60,181 nucleotides of DNA. It comes from Verrucomicrobiales bacterium (GTDB lineage: Bacteria > Verrucomicrobiota > Verrucomicrobiia > Verrucomicrobiales > DEV007). The position numbers and the translations under genes are program-made. The first letter of the stretch is position 1; the number at the start of each line of letters is the position of its first letter. This document shows, in pieces, positions 8,642 through 17,831 of the stretch. The stretch covers positions 1-60,181 of the forward strand of contig JAEUHI010000090.1 of the NCBI GenBank assembly GCA_016795385.1, in the 5' to 3' direction. The notes below the pieces were generated by a model. The model did not search any database, had not been told where the DNA came from, and saw nothing but the letters and a program-made list of their open reading frames with translations.

Positions 8642-10054
8642 CTAGAACTGGAAGTAGAGGAAGGGATTGAAACCCTGCAGCGCCATCACCCGGACACTGA
8701 CGATGAGAAGGACGAAGCCGAGCGCCACCTTCGCTCCGGTGACGGTGCGAAGCCAGCGTCCGGAATTCGGGACGAACCACGCGACGGCGGCACAGCCCGC
8801 CAGTTGCACGAGGTTCACCGGGGTGAAGACCACCGCGGCGAGCACCGCGGACGAAGCCGGCTCCCCTCCCCGTCCTGCGAGCGCCGCGAAATAATCAAGG
8901 GCGGTGGCGAGGTCGGGCGAACGGAAGAAAACCCATCCTGACAAAACCACCATCGTCGTCGCGATCCAGCCGATCGATCGCGGCAGGGAAATCTTGAGGA
9001 CGTTTTTCCCGAAGCGTTCAAAGGCAAGCACGAGCCCATGCAGCCCGCCCCAGATTACGAAGGTCCACTGCGCTCCGTGCCAGAGCCCGCCGACGAGCAT
9101 GACGAGGAGCAGGTTCAGATAAGTGCGGGCCGAGCCCATCCGGTTGCCGCCGAGCGGGATGTAGAGATAGTCGCGCAGGAAGGTCGAGAGCGAGATGTGC
9201 CAGCGCCGCCAGAATTCCGTGACGCTCGTCGATTGGTAGGGTGAATTGAAATTCTCCGGAAAGCGGAAACCCATCATCCGTCCGAGCCCCACCGCCATGT
9301 CGGAGTAGGCCGAAAAGTCGAAATAGATCTGCAGGGCATAGGCGAGGATGCCGGCCCAGGCGACCGGCGCACCGGGAGATCCCGCCTCGAAGGCGAGGTC
9401 GGCGAGGCGGCCCATCGGATTGGCGAGGAGGATTTTCTTGGCGAAGCCGTAATTGAATCGCGTGAACCCCGCGACGAAACCGGCGAGGGAATGCCGCCTT
9501 TTCCGCAGCTGCTCCGCGACGGTGCCGTAGCGCACGATCGGTCCGGCGACGAGCTGGGGATACATCGACACGTAACAGGCGAAATCGATGAAACTCCGCG
9601 CCCGCTCCGCGTGGCCGCGATAGAGATCGATCGCATAACTCATCGACTGGAAGGTGTAGAAGGAGATCCCCACCGGCAGGACAATGTGGCTGAGGAACTC
9701 CGGCAGCGGCACTTCGCCCAGACCAAAGACTGTCGCGACCTTGCCGAGATTCTCCGAGAAAAAGAGCGCGTATTTGAAGAACCCGAGGATGGCGAGATTC
9801 GAGCAAACCGACGCGACCAGTGCGGTCTTGCGCCCGCGCGCCGTGGCCTCCGGACGGGTGATGAAGTGTCCGCAGACATAATCGATGAGGGTCGAGACCA
9901 GCATCAAGAGGGTGAACCATGGATTCCACCAACCGTAAAAGACGTAGCTCTCCAACGTGAGAACGAGGGACCGCGCCCGCGCCGGCACGACGTAATAGAG
10001 CAGCAGCGCGAGCGGCAGGAACCAGAACAGGAAGATGTGCGAACTGAAGACCAA
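8642..10054 (-). CDS. MBOAT family O-acyltransferase (AlgI/DltB-like)
   Basis: The 470-residue polytopic inner-membrane protein matches the AlgI group of MBOAT acyltransferases. Key motifs are FWRRWHISLSTFLRDYLYIP and LVGGLWHGAQWTFVIWGG, the latter with the catalytic His. It would move acetyl groups across the membrane to the AlgJ-like protein encoded immediately downstream. The start is read as TTG at 10054: the frame opens only at 10081, there is no ATG nearby, and the peptide from this TTG (VFSSHIFLFWFLPLALLLYY) matches typical AlgI N-termini. Copy 4 of the TTTGTYAGG nonamer is inside the gene at 8937-8945. Confidence 0.88.
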   Translation of the reverse strand: MVFSSHIFLFWFLPLALLLYYVVPARARSLVLTLESYVFYGWWNPWFTLLMLVSTLIDYVCGHFITRPEATARGRKTALVASVCSNLAILGFFKYALFFSENLGKVATVFGLGEVPLPEFLSHIVLPVGISFYTFQSMSYAIDLYRGHAERARSFIDFACYVSMYPQLVAGPIVRYGTVAEQLRKRRHSLAGFVAGFTRFNYGFAKKILLANPMGRLADLAFEAGSPGAPVAWAGILAYALQIYFDFSAYSDMAVGLGRMMGFRFPENFNSPYQSTSVTEFWRRWHISLSTFLRDYLYIPLGGNRMGSARTYLNLLLVMLVGGLWHGAQWTFVIWGGLHGLVLAFERFGKNVLKISLPRSIGWIATTMVVLSGWVFFRSPDLATALDYFAALAGRGGEPASSAVLAAVVFTPVNLVQLAGCAAVAWFVPNSGRWLRTVTGAKVALGFVLLIVSVRVMALQGFNPFLYFQF

Positions 10055-10118
10055 GCGATCCGGGCCGGTGGCAACGGCCGATCATTATCCCGGAAAGTGG
10101 TGCCGGGACAAGCCCGCA

Positions 10119-11102
10119 TCAACGCTTCCGGTATTTCTGTCGCGGGCTGTTCGGCGTATCGGGGAGGGTGCGCTCGATCCATCCGCCTTCGAGAGCCGGA
10201 TTCAGGTAGTTCTTCCGGAAGGTGGGACGATGGTTGAGACCCATCGCCGCCATCAACTCGCTGGCACCGAGAGTCCGGTTTCCGAGGCGCTTGAGAAGTG
10301 CCGCAACTTGGTCGCTGACTTGGTCGCTGACTTGGTCGGTCGGAGTGAGTTCAGCCATCGCATCGCGTAGAGCGGTGAGGAGAAATACGAGAAAGGGTGT
10401 CGACTGCCCGGCCCGGTCGGATGCGGCGAGAGCCTCGTAGTATTCGGCCTGTCGGTCACGGATGACCGATTCGACCGGGAGCCATGCCAGCGGCGCCTTC
10501 CAGTGGCTGAGGATGAGGGTTTGCCAGAGTCGACCGATTCGTCCGTTCCCATCGTCGAAGGGATGGATGAATTCGAGCTCGTAGTGAAACACGCAACTCG
10601 CGACGAGCGGATGCACCTTCGTGCGCCGGAGCCACGCGAGGAGGTCTTTCATCAAGACGGGGACCCGGCTCGCGGGCGGCGCGAGATGGACGATCCGGTC
10701 TCCCTTCGCGATGCCGACCGCCCCCTTCCGATATTGGCCCGGGAAGTCCGCCAATCCCGCCATGAGGATCCCGTGCGCGGCAAGGAGATCGCGCGACGAA
10801 TGCGGTTTCCATTCCGATAGTTTTTCGTATGCCGAGAAGGCATTCTTCACTTCGAGCACTTCGCGGGCCGGGCCGAGGATGCGTTTCCCGGCAACCACGG
10901 CGGTGACTTGCTCGAGGCTGAGGCTGTTGTTTTCGATGGCGAGCGAGGCCTGGATGCTGCGGATGCGGTTTTCACGACGAAGCCGCGGGGCGATCGCTCC
11001 GGCACGACCCAGCCCGAGCCTTCCGGCCTCTTCCGCGATCTGCGCGACGAGATCGAGGATGGCCGGCGTCAGCGAAAAGGGTGGTTCGTAGGACTCGGCC
11101 AT
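10119..11102 (-). CDS. Fic family protein (adenylyltransferase-type)
   Basis: The 327-residue protein contains the Fic core motif HPFDDGNGRIGR, with its catalytic His, so it probably transfers AMP from ATP to a protein hydroxyl group. An N-terminal SLAIENNSL fits the S/TxxxEx(G/N) inhibitory helix of class II Fic proteins, so activity is probably held in check in cis. The C-terminus is a winged-helix-like domain preceded by a threefold (S/T)DQV repeat, encoded by 12-bp tandem repeats at 10306-10341. The target is unknown. It follows pyrD on the same strand after 19 bp, but functional linkage is doubtful. Confidence 0.88.
   Translation of the reverse strand: MAESYEPPFSLTPAILDLVAQIAEEAGRLGLGRAGAIAPRLRRENRIRSIQASLAIENNSLSLEQVTAVVAGKRILGPAREVLEVKNAFSAYEKLSEWKPHSSRDLLAAHGILMAGLADFPGQYRKGAVGIAKGDRIVHLAPPASRVPVLMKDLLAWLRRTKVHPLVASCVFHYELEFIHPFDDGNGRIGRLWQTLILSHWKAPLAWLPVESVIRDRQAEYYEALAASDRAGQSTPFLVFLLTALRDAMAELTPTDQVSDQVSDQVAALLKRLGNRTLGASELMAAMGLNHRPTFRKNYLNPALEGGWIERTLPDTPNSPRQKYRKR
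10306..10341. repeat. 12-bp tandem repeat in the Fic gene
   Basis: Three units of ACTTGGTCGCTG (the third is ACTTGGTCGGTC) lie in frame and encode the repeated DQVS tract between the Fic core and the C-terminal winged helix. A change in unit number would alter only linker length, keeping the frame. Confidence 0.85.
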
Positions 11103-11121
11103 GGGATGGTTGGATGTTCGC

Positions 11122-12171
11122 TCACACCCCCAAAGCCGCGATCTCCCGCACGAGCCTCGGCCCCCGATAGACGAGCCCGGTGTAGACCTGGACGAGGGCG
11201 GCGCCGGCGGCGAATTTCGCCCGGGCGTCTTCGGCGCTCATCACCCCGCCTGATCCGATGATGGGAATGGCGGGATCGAGCTCGGAGCGCAGGCGCGCGA
11301 GCACGACGGTGGAGGCGGTCGTCAGCGGCGCTCCGCTGAGTCCCCCGGCCTCGTTGGCGAGGGCGTGACCCGCGACCGCCTCGCGCGAGATCGTCGTGTT
11401 CGTGGTGATGACGCCATCGATCCGCGTCTCGCTGAAAACCTTCGCGAGATCGGCGATCGATTCATCGGAGAGATCCGGCGCGATCTTGATGACCAAAGGC
11501 ACGTGTTTGCCACCATGATCCGGCTTCACCGCCTCGCGCTTTTCCTGGAGCCGATGGATCAGCTCGCGGCAAGTGTCGGCGTTCTGCAGGTCGCGCAATC
11601 CCTTGGTGTTCGGTGAGGACAAATTCGCGGTGATGTAGTCGGCGGCACCATAGACGCCCTCGAGGCAGAGCAGGTAATCGCCGATCGCCTCCTCGGCGGG
11701 GGTCACGGCGTTCTTGCCGATGTTGATTCCGAGGATGCCGCGGAAATCCTTCCGCGAGTAGGAAAGATTCACAAGCATCCCCTCGACTCCAGGATTGTTG
11801 AAGCCCATGCGGTTGATGATGGCCTCGTGCTCCTTGAGACGGAACAGGCGCGGCTTGTCGTTGCCCGGTTGCGGACGCGGCGTCACCGTGCCGATCTCGA
11901 CGTGTCCGAAGCCGATCTCGCCGAAGGCATGCACGGCGGAGCCGGTCTTGTCGAGCCCCGCGGCGAGGCCGACGCGGTTGGGAAACTTCAATCCCATCAC
12001 TTCCACGGCGGACTCAACAGGGTTGGATGAGGCATTCGACCCTGTCAGGCATCCGAGCAGACCGGTGGCATCGGCCGCGCGCATCATCGCGAGGGTGACG
12101 TGGTGGGCCTTTTCGGCGTCGAGGGAGAAGAGGAGACGCCGCGCGAGCGGATAGAGATCGGGCATGGGCAT
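11122..12171 (-). CDS. pyrD: Dihydroorotate dehydrogenase (quinone), class 2
   Basis: The 349-residue flavoenzyme oxidises dihydroorotate to orotate in pyrimidine synthesis and passes electrons to membrane quinone. It has the class 2 N-terminal membrane-associating helix (MPDLYPLARRLLFSLDAEKAHH), the FMN-binding LAAGLDKTG region, NLSSPNTKGLRDLQ with the catalytic Ser region, VVIKIAPDL-type and ITTNTT motifs, and IIGSGGVMSAEDA near the end. The start at 12171 (or ATG 6 bp later) is chosen because the remaining upstream frame is antisense to nadE. It is divergent from nadE with 90 bp between the starts. Confidence 0.93.
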   Translation of the reverse strand: MPMPDLYPLARRLLFSLDAEKAHHVTLAMMRAADATGLLGCLTGSNASSNPVESAVEVMGLKFPNRVGLAAGLDKTGSAVHAFGEIGFGHVEIGTVTPRPQPGNDKPRLFRLKEHEAIINRMGFNNPGVEGMLVNLSYSRKDFRGILGINIGKNAVTPAEEAIGDYLLCLEGVYGAADYITANLSSPNTKGLRDLQNADTCRELIHRLQEKREAVKPDHGGKHVPLVIKIAPDLSDESIADLAKVFSETRIDGVITTNTTISREAVAGHALANEAGGLSGAPLTTASTVVLARLRSELDPAIPIIGSGGVMSAEDARAKFAAGAALVQVYTGLVYRGPRLVREIAALGV

Positions 12172-12261
12172 GAATAGACCGGGTTGCGCGGGCGGGCAAG
12201 TCCCTCGAAAACTCCCCGTTGCCCGGAAACGTATCGTGACGGAACATATCCGATCACCCCC

Positions 12262-14223
12262 ATGAACCGCCTCGTCGCCGGCGCCGCCGCGCTCAATCAG
12301 ACCCCGCTCGACTGGACCGGCAACCGCCGCCGCGCCCTCGCCGCCGTCTCCGAGGCCCGCGAGCTGGGGATCGGTTGGCTCTGCCTGCCGGAACTCGCCC
12401 TGACCGGCTATGGCTGCGAGGACTTTTTTCTTTCTCCCGAAGTCGGCGAGCGCGCCCTCGCCTCGCTGCGCGAACTGGCCCCGGAATGCGGCGGACTCGT
12501 CGTCGCGGTGGGCCTGCCGCTCTGGTATGAGGGCTCGGTCTACAATGTCGTCGCGGTGATCGTCGATGGGGCGATCGAGGGGTTTGTTGCCAAACAGAAT
12601 CTCGCCGGCGACGGACTGCACTACGAGCCACGCTGGTTCAAACCGTGGCCCGAGGGCCGGATCGAGCGCATCGACCTTGATGGACGCGAGGTGCCTCTCG
12701 GCGATCTCGTCTTCGATCTCGGCGGGGTGCGGCTCGGCTTTGAGATCTGCGAAGATGCCTGGGTCGCCGACCGTCCCGGCACCCGTCTCGCCCGCCGCGG
12801 CGTCGATCTGATTTTCAATCCGAGCGCGAGCCATTTCGCCTTCGGCAAACAACGCGTCCGCGAGCGTTTCGTGCTCGAGGGATCGCGGGCCTTCGCGTGT
12901 GGTTATGTGTACGCGAATCTCCTGGGCAATGAAGCCGGCCGCATCATCTACGACGGCGGCACGGTGATCGCCTGCGGTGGTGAGTATGTCGCCGAAGGAA
13001 AACGATTTTCGTTCCAGGATCACGTCGTCACCGCGGCGACGATCGATCTGAACCGCACCCGGCTCCAGCGTGCCCGCCAGGTGAGCCATCGCCCGCTCGT
13101 CGGAGAACCCGACGAACTGACGGTGCGTCGTGGATTTCTCCCGGAATGGCGCGGCCCCTACACGACGCCTCTCAGCGAGGCGAGCGATGCGCCCGACCGC
13201 AAGGAGGAGGAATTCACCCGGGCGATGGCGCTGGGACTTTTCGATTATCTGCGCAAGAGCTATTCAGGCGGTTTTGTCGTGTCGCTCAGCGGCGGCGCGG
13301 ATTCGGCCGCGGTCTCGGTGCTGGTGAAGCTGATGGTCGATCTCGCGGTCGAGGAACTGGGCGAGGAAGGTTTCCGGAGAAAGCAGGGCCACCTGCGTCT
13401 CCAGGGACGTCCGATCATGGAGCAGATCCTTTCCTGCGTCTATCAGTCGACCCGGAACAGCTCGGAAACAACGCGTCACGCCGCCGAGACCGTCGCCCGC
13501 GCCGTCGGCGCCGACTACCAGGAATGGGACGTCGATGCGCTCGTGCAGGGCTATCGCAGCATGGTCGAGGCGGGCATCGGACGCGAGCTGGCCTGGGAGA
13601 CCGACGACATTCCTCTGCAGAACATCCAGGCCCGCGTCCGCGCCCCGGGCGTGTGGATGCTGACGAACATCCGCAATGCCCTCCTCCTCGCCACGAGCAA
13701 CCGCTCCGAGGCGGCGGTCGGCTACGCGACGATGGATGGCGATACCTCGGGCGGGCTCAGCCCCATCGCCGGGATCGACAAGGCCTTTCTCCGCCATTGG
13801 CTTCGCTGGATGGAAACGGAGGGTCTGCCGCCCGTATTGCCCGCCATCCCCGAGCTGCGCGTTATCAACGTGCAGGCCCCTACCGCCGAACTGCGACCGA
13901 GCGAGGAAGGGCAGACCGACGAATCGGATCTGATGCCCTACCCCATTCTCGACGCGATCGAGAAACACGCGATCCGCGACAAGAAGCTGCCCCTGGAGGT
14001 GTGGGAGATCATGTGCGAGACGCATCCAGGGCACCCGCGCGAGTCCATGCGGGCTTGGGTCATCAAGTTTTTCTGGCTCTGGAGCCGCAACCAATGGAAG
14101 CGCGAGCGCTACGCCCCTTGTTTCCACGTCGATGACAAAAATCTCGATCCCAAGACCTGGTGCCGTTTCCCCATTCTCAGCAGCAGCTTCCGCGACGAGA
14201 TCGCCGAACTCGAGCGGGCGTGA
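12262..14223 (+). CDS. nadE: Glutamine-dependent NAD+ synthetase
   Basis: The 653-residue cytoplasmic enzyme makes NAD+ from deamido-NAD+, using ammonia from its own glutaminase domain. The N-terminal half is a nitrilase-type amidase (LPELALTGYGCEDFF with the catalytic Glu, the VAKQNLAGDGLHYE Lys region, and FEICEDAW with the nucleophilic Cys). The C-terminal half is the synthetase, with the ATP-binding P-loop SLSGGADSAAV and later QNIQARVRAPGVWMLTN and TSNRSEAAVGYATMDGD. The length fits the two-domain form. The ATG at 12262 follows a pyrimidine-rich leader (ATCACCCCC) and no Shine-Dalgarno. Confidence 0.95.
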   Translation: MNRLVAGAAALNQTPLDWTGNRRRALAAVSEARELGIGWLCLPELALTGYGCEDFFLSPEVGERALASLRELAPECGGLVVAVGLPLWYEGSVYNVVAVIVDGAIEGFVAKQNLAGDGLHYEPRWFKPWPEGRIERIDLDGREVPLGDLVFDLGGVRLGFEICEDAWVADRPGTRLARRGVDLIFNPSASHFAFGKQRVRERFVLEGSRAFACGYVYANLLGNEAGRIIYDGGTVIACGGEYVAEGKRFSFQDHVVTAATIDLNRTRLQRARQVSHRPLVGEPDELTVRRGFLPEWRGPYTTPLSEASDAPDRKEEEFTRAMALGLFDYLRKSYSGGFVVSLSGGADSAAVSVLVKLMVDLAVEELGEEGFRRKQGHLRLQGRPIMEQILSCVYQSTRNSSETTRHAAETVARAVGADYQEWDVDALVQGYRSMVEAGIGRELAWETDDIPLQNIQARVRAPGVWMLTNIRNALLLATSNRSEAAVGYATMDGDTSGGLSPIAGIDKAFLRHWLRWMETEGLPPVLPAIPELRVINVQAPTAELRPSEEGQTDESDLMPYPILDAIEKHAIRDKKLPLEVWEIMCETHPGHPRESMRAWVIKFFWLWSRNQWKRERYAPCFHVDDKNLDPKTWCRFPILSSSFRDEIAELERA

Positions 14224-14311
14224 TGACGGCCGCAGGATTTTCTCCGAATCGTTCTTTTTTCCATTTACGCCGGGGCCGGGGTCCGCTTAGCTGTCCCTCC
14301 CCGCCGCCGGA

Positions 14312-15217
14312 ATGAACGTTCACCATCTCGAGCTCTTCTATTACGTGGCCAAACACGAGGGGATCACCGAGGCCGTCCGCAAGATGCCCTACGGGATCCA
14401 GCAGCCCGCCGTGAGCGGCCAGATCTCGGCCTTGGAGAAAAACCTCGGCGTGAAACTTTTCCAACGCCGTCCCTTCGCCCTGACGCCGGCCGGTGAAGAA
14501 CTCTACGATTTCATCCAGCCCTTCTTCTCGCGCATCGAGCAGATCACGGCGCGGCTCCGCGGTGAGGAGAACGCCCACCTCCGTCTCGCTGCCTCGGCGG
14601 CGGCGCTGGGGAATCACTTACCGGAGGTGCTCCAGATGTTGCAGCGCGAGGTGCCGACCCTGCGGCTCACCCTGCGTGAACTGAGCAACCCCGAGCTGGA
14701 GATGGCCCTGCGCAAACAGGAGGCGGACGTCGCCCTGGCCGTGCTGCATCGCAAGACTGGCCCGGGTATCGAGACGATCAAGCTGCTCGATCTGCCGCTC
14801 GCCCTCGCCGCTCCCGCCGCCTGCTCTCTGGATACCTTTGAAGCCATCCTCGCGAACGCGACCGGCGGCACCCAGCTCCATCCCTTGATCACCCTGCCGA
14901 AGAGCGAACCCGTCGCCCAGCTCTTCCAGCGCGGCCTGCTGGCGACGAAGCTGAAGTGGGAACCTTCGATGGAGGTGTCGGAACTGGGCCTGATTCTCCA
15001 ATATGTCGCCAAGGGATTCGGCTTCGGGGTCGCGGTCGACATTCCCGGGGTGGCCTGGCCCGAGGGGGTGAAAAAGATCCGTCTGCCCGCGGAGTTCCCA
15101 CCCTTGACCCTCGGAGCCCTGCACACTGGCGAACTGAAGCCGGTCGCAGAGCGTTTCCTGCAACTCGTGCGCGATCAAGCCGCGTTGCTGAAACGCGCGT
15201 TGCGCAAAGGCCAGTGA
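14312..15217 (+). CDS. LysR family transcriptional regulator
   Basis: The 301-residue protein has an N-terminal LysR helix-turn-helix (residues 3-62; LELFYYVAKHEGITEAVRKM then QQPAVSGQISALEKNLGVKL) and a C-terminal effector-binding domain. The regulated genes and ligand are not evident. It converges on the DUF1460 gene. Both stop codons lie in the arms of one 6-bp inverted repeat (TGAGCC at 15215, GGCTCA at 15236), which may form a short hairpin between the two 3' ends; there is no U-tract. Confidence 0.9.
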   Translation: MNVHHLELFYYVAKHEGITEAVRKMPYGIQQPAVSGQISALEKNLGVKLFQRRPFALTPAGEELYDFIQPFFSRIEQITARLRGEENAHLRLAASAAALGNHLPEVLQMLQREVPTLRLTLRELSNPELEMALRKQEADVALAVLHRKTGPGIETIKLLDLPLALAAPAACSLDTFEAILANATGGTQLHPLITLPKSEPVAQLFQRGLLATKLKWEPSMEVSELGLILQYVAKGFGFGVAVDIPGVAWPEGVKKIRLPAEFPPLTLGALHTGELKPVAERFLQLVRDQAALLKRALRKGQ

Positions 15218-15238
15218 GCCGGTCTTGAGACACGAGGC

Positions 15239-16207
15239 TCAACCGAGCAAGGGCGCCTCACCGGGACGAAAGACGGTGATGCCGTAGTTCGAACTCTTTT
15301 CCCGGAGGTAGTCCGAAATACGGCCATCGACGACGCAACAGCGTCCTTTGCTGCGCGATGAGGTCGCGTGCATGAAGCGGCAATTTTTCCCGTCGCGCAC
15401 CGCGAGACCGACGTGCGAGGTGTAGCTCGCGTGCCAGTCCGAGACGATCGCGATGACGTCGCCGTCCTGGATCTGCGACTCCACCGCCGCGACGCGCGAT
15501 TTCGGGATGTAGGTGATGGGCAGCTGCGAGATGTTCGCCTCGATCCGCGCGAAGTCGGAGAGCATCGCGGGATTGTTCCGCAGGTAGCGGTTGCCGCTCT
15601 GCGGCACCTGCATGTAGCGCACCTTGCGGCGGATGGGAATGCCACCGAGCGCCGGGGTCACGATCGTGCCGAGCCCGCGGCGCTGGTTGTCGGCGAAGAC
15701 TTCCTCGAGGTGGTGCATGCGGCTGACGTAGGTGCCGTCGCAGACGCCGTTGCGGTAACGCTCGGTCTCGATGTAGTGCAGCATCGCCTCGCGCGACCAG
15801 AGATGCGGCGGATTCTTGATCATGCGGGCAAAGGCCAGCGAGGTCTCGTAAAAGGTCCAGCAATCGAGCATGTCGAAATTCACCGAGGGAGATTCGATCT
15901 TGTCATCGATCTCGAGGGTGTAGTTGCCATAGGGCGTACCGCAGAGCGCCTTGCCGATGGTGATGGTGCGGGTCGGCAAAGGCAGATTCGCCCAATTCTC
16001 CTGCCGGGCGCGCGCGCAGAGTTTGGAGAATTTGGCTTCGCCCTTGAAGACCGTCGCCCAAGGCAGGCGGGGCTGACGGAGGGTCACGGTGCCCGACCCC
16101 GAGTCGGGCACGGTTTTGCACTGGGTAAAAAGCAGGGCCGATCCGGCGCCACCGAGGGCCTGGAGGAAATGACGGCGGGACGATGCGGGAAACTCGGGGC
16201 GGGACAT
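15239..16207 (-). CDS. Exported DUF1460 (N-acetylmuramoyl-L-alanine amidase-like) protein
   Basis: The 322-residue protein fits the DUF1460 family, predicted NlpC/P60-like cell-wall amidases. Evidence: GTPYGNYTLE followed by NFDMLDCWTFYET (the Cys of the DCxTF(v)E motif is the likely nucleophile), the HLEEVFADNQRRG region, and SHVGLAVRDGK with the catalytic His. The N-terminus from the ATG at 16207 has twin arginines (SSRRHFLQALGGAGSALLF), suggesting Tat export. The C-terminal part ends with VFRPGEAPLLG. An upstream in-frame start at 16264 is less likely because it would bury the signal. Peptidoglycan turnover is the probable role. Confidence 0.78.
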   Translation of the reverse strand: MSRPEFPASSRRHFLQALGGAGSALLFTQCKTVPDSGSGTVTLRQPRLPWATVFKGEAKFSKLCARARQENWANLPLPTRTITIGKALCGTPYGNYTLEIDDKIESPSVNFDMLDCWTFYETSLAFARMIKNPPHLWSREAMLHYIETERYRNGVCDGTYVSRMHHLEEVFADNQRRGLGTIVTPALGGIPIRRKVRYMQVPQSGNRYLRNNPAMLSDFARIEANISQLPITYIPKSRVAAVESQIQDGDVIAIVSDWHASYTSHVGLAVRDGKNCRFMHATSSRSKGRCCVVDGRISDYLREKSSNYGITVFRPGEAPLLG

Positions 16208-16303
16208 GGGTGAAGTGGAGATGCGAAAAGCAGGAACGATACCCGGAAGCACCGCGGAGTTCAACCGATAGCGTTTTCCGGTGAAGGGGGTTCCACCCGG
16301 AAA

Positions 16304-17287
16304 TCACGCTTCCTTTTCACCCCGGCCGCGATCGTAGGCCTCGATGATGCGGGCGACGACGGGATGCCTCACCACGTCCTTGGCCTCGAACCTGACGAAG
16401 GCGATGCCTTCGACGCCTTCGAGGAGATCGGTCGCCTCGAGCAGACCACTGCGGGTCTTCGGGCGCAGGTCGATCTGGGAAGGGTCGCCCGTGACAATGC
16501 ATTTCGAATGTTCGCCGATGCGGGTGAGAAACATGAACATCTGCTCGCGGCTCGCGTTCTGGGCCTCGTCGAGGATGACACAAGCCCGGCTCAGGGTGCG
16601 GCCCCGCATGTAGGCGAGCGGGGCGATCTCGATGAGATTCTTTTCGGCGAAACGGATCGCCTCGGCGCCGTCGAGCATGTCGTTCATGGCGTCATAGAGC
16701 GGACGCAGGTAGGGCAGCACCTTCTCCTCGAGCGCACCGGGAAGGAAGCCCAGCGCTTCGCCCGCCTCGACGGCGGGACGGGTCAGGACGATGCGGTCGA
16801 TCTGGCGGGCCTTGAGCAGGTCGAGGGCGTAGGCCATCGCGAGATAGGTCTTGCCCGTGCCGGCCGGACCGATACCGAAGACGACGTCGTGCCGGTCGAG
16901 GGCCTCGATGTAGTCGAGCTGGTTTTTGGTACGCGGGGTCACCGCGGGCTTCGATCCATTCCCTAACAAACGCACTCGGAACAGCTCGGACACCTTCAGA
17001 CCGGTGCCGTCACCCGGTGCGGTCAAAGCTTCGGCCGCGGCACCCACGGCGTAGCGGAAGGAATGCGCCGTGATGATCCCGCCCTTTCGCCGCGCTTCCT
17101 CGAGATCGGCCAAGACCGCGGCTCCGGCTTCGACGTGGGCCTCTTCTCCCTCGAAGCGGATCCACGCGTCGCGGGTCGTCACGGTGACGCCGAGACGCGA
17201 TTCGAGCTCGCGGAGTAGGGACAAATCATCGGCGAAAAGACCATGCAGGAAATGCGGGGTCTCGAACTCAATCGTTTTCTCGGCCAT
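16304..17287 (-). CDS. phoH: PhoH-like ATPase
   Basis: The 327-residue protein is a PhoH/YbeZ-type P-loop ATPase. It has an N-terminal small KH-like region (residues 1-90), Walker A in GPAGTGKTYLAMAYAL, the LTRPAVEAGEALGFLPG motif, Walker B in CVILDEAQNAS, and TGDPSQIDL. PhoH proteins are linked to RNA processing and ribosome maturation together with YbeY; no ybeY is in the window. The ATG at 17287 is preferred because the upstream extension overlaps the neighbouring gene. The preceding gene stops 10 bp upstream. A TTTGTYAGG copy lies at 16962-16970. Confidence 0.92.
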   Translation of the reverse strand: MAEKTIEFETPHFLHGLFADDLSLLRELESRLGVTVTTRDAWIRFEGEEAHVEAGAAVLADLEEARRKGGIITAHSFRYAVGAAAEALTAPGDGTGLKVSELFRVRLLGNGSKPAVTPRTKNQLDYIEALDRHDVVFGIGPAGTGKTYLAMAYALDLLKARQIDRIVLTRPAVEAGEALGFLPGALEEKVLPYLRPLYDAMNDMLDGAEAIRFAEKNLIEIAPLAYMRGRTLSRACVILDEAQNASREQMFMFLTRIGEHSKCIVTGDPSQIDLRPKTRSGLLEATDLLEGVEGIAFVRFEAKDVVRHPVVARIIEAYDRGRGEKEA

Positions 17288-17297
17288 ACGAGGATCC

Positions 17298-17801
17298 TCA
17301 GCGGTAGCCGTAGACGAGACCCCAATCGAGCACGCCGGAAAATTCGCCGACTCCCTCGACGGGCTGGTTCGCGCCACGCTCGGCCTTGGTCATGCCCTTG
17401 CCGGATTTTTCGTAACTGGCGACGACGCGGATGAAATAGGTCGCCGTTTTCTGCGGCAGTGCCCGGACTCCGGCGAAAGAATCTTTGGCAAAAGACTCGA
17501 GCCCGACGGAGTTCCCCTCGTTGTCGAAAATGTCGACTTTGATCGTCGCTCCCGGCCAGCTCGTGCCCGCCCAGAACCAGTACTCGTTGCCGCGGAAAAG
17601 CTGGTGGCGGATGAGGAGCGGCTTGCCGGGCTCCACTTCGCCCGACCAATTGTCCTCGCGCACCTCGAAGCCTTGTTCGACGTAGGGCGTGGCGGCTTCG
17701 AGGGCCATCGAGATCGCTTCATTGACGAAGGCATAAGCGGCCCCTCCGAGGGAAAGGAGGAGCGCGGCGGCGATCGCGACGGTGCGGGGGCGGGATTTCA
17801 T
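17298..17801 (-). CDS. Exported protein of unknown function
   Basis: The 167-residue protein starts with a signal peptide (MKSRPRTVAIAAALLLSLGGAAYA) and continues as a beta-rich soluble domain containing an aromatic WFWAGTSWPGATIKVDIFD stretch. I do not recognise a family. The ATG at 17801 is chosen; the open frame extends to a TTG at 17819 and passes a GTG. It sits between an exported unknown and phoH on the same strand with short gaps (30 and 10 bp), so the three probably form one transcript. Confidence 0.6.
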   Translation of the reverse strand: MKSRPRTVAIAAALLLSLGGAAYAFVNEAISMALEAATPYVEQGFEVREDNWSGEVEPGKPLLIRHQLFRGNEYWFWAGTSWPGATIKVDIFDNEGNSVGLESFAKDSFAGVRALPQKTATYFIRVVASYEKSGKGMTKAERGANQPVEGVGEFSGVLDWGLVYGYR

Positions 17802-17831
17802 CCAGGTCTTCACAGACAAAAGCGGTTCAAT

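Noticed and set aside
10306..10341. 12-bp direct repeats considered as CRISPR-like
   Set aside because: The repeats are contiguous, without spacers, in frame within the Fic gene.
12172..13089. Upstream extension of the pyrD frame over nadE
   Set aside because: The extension is antisense to the N-terminal half of nadE, and class 2 dihydroorotate dehydrogenases start at the PDLYPLAR segment.
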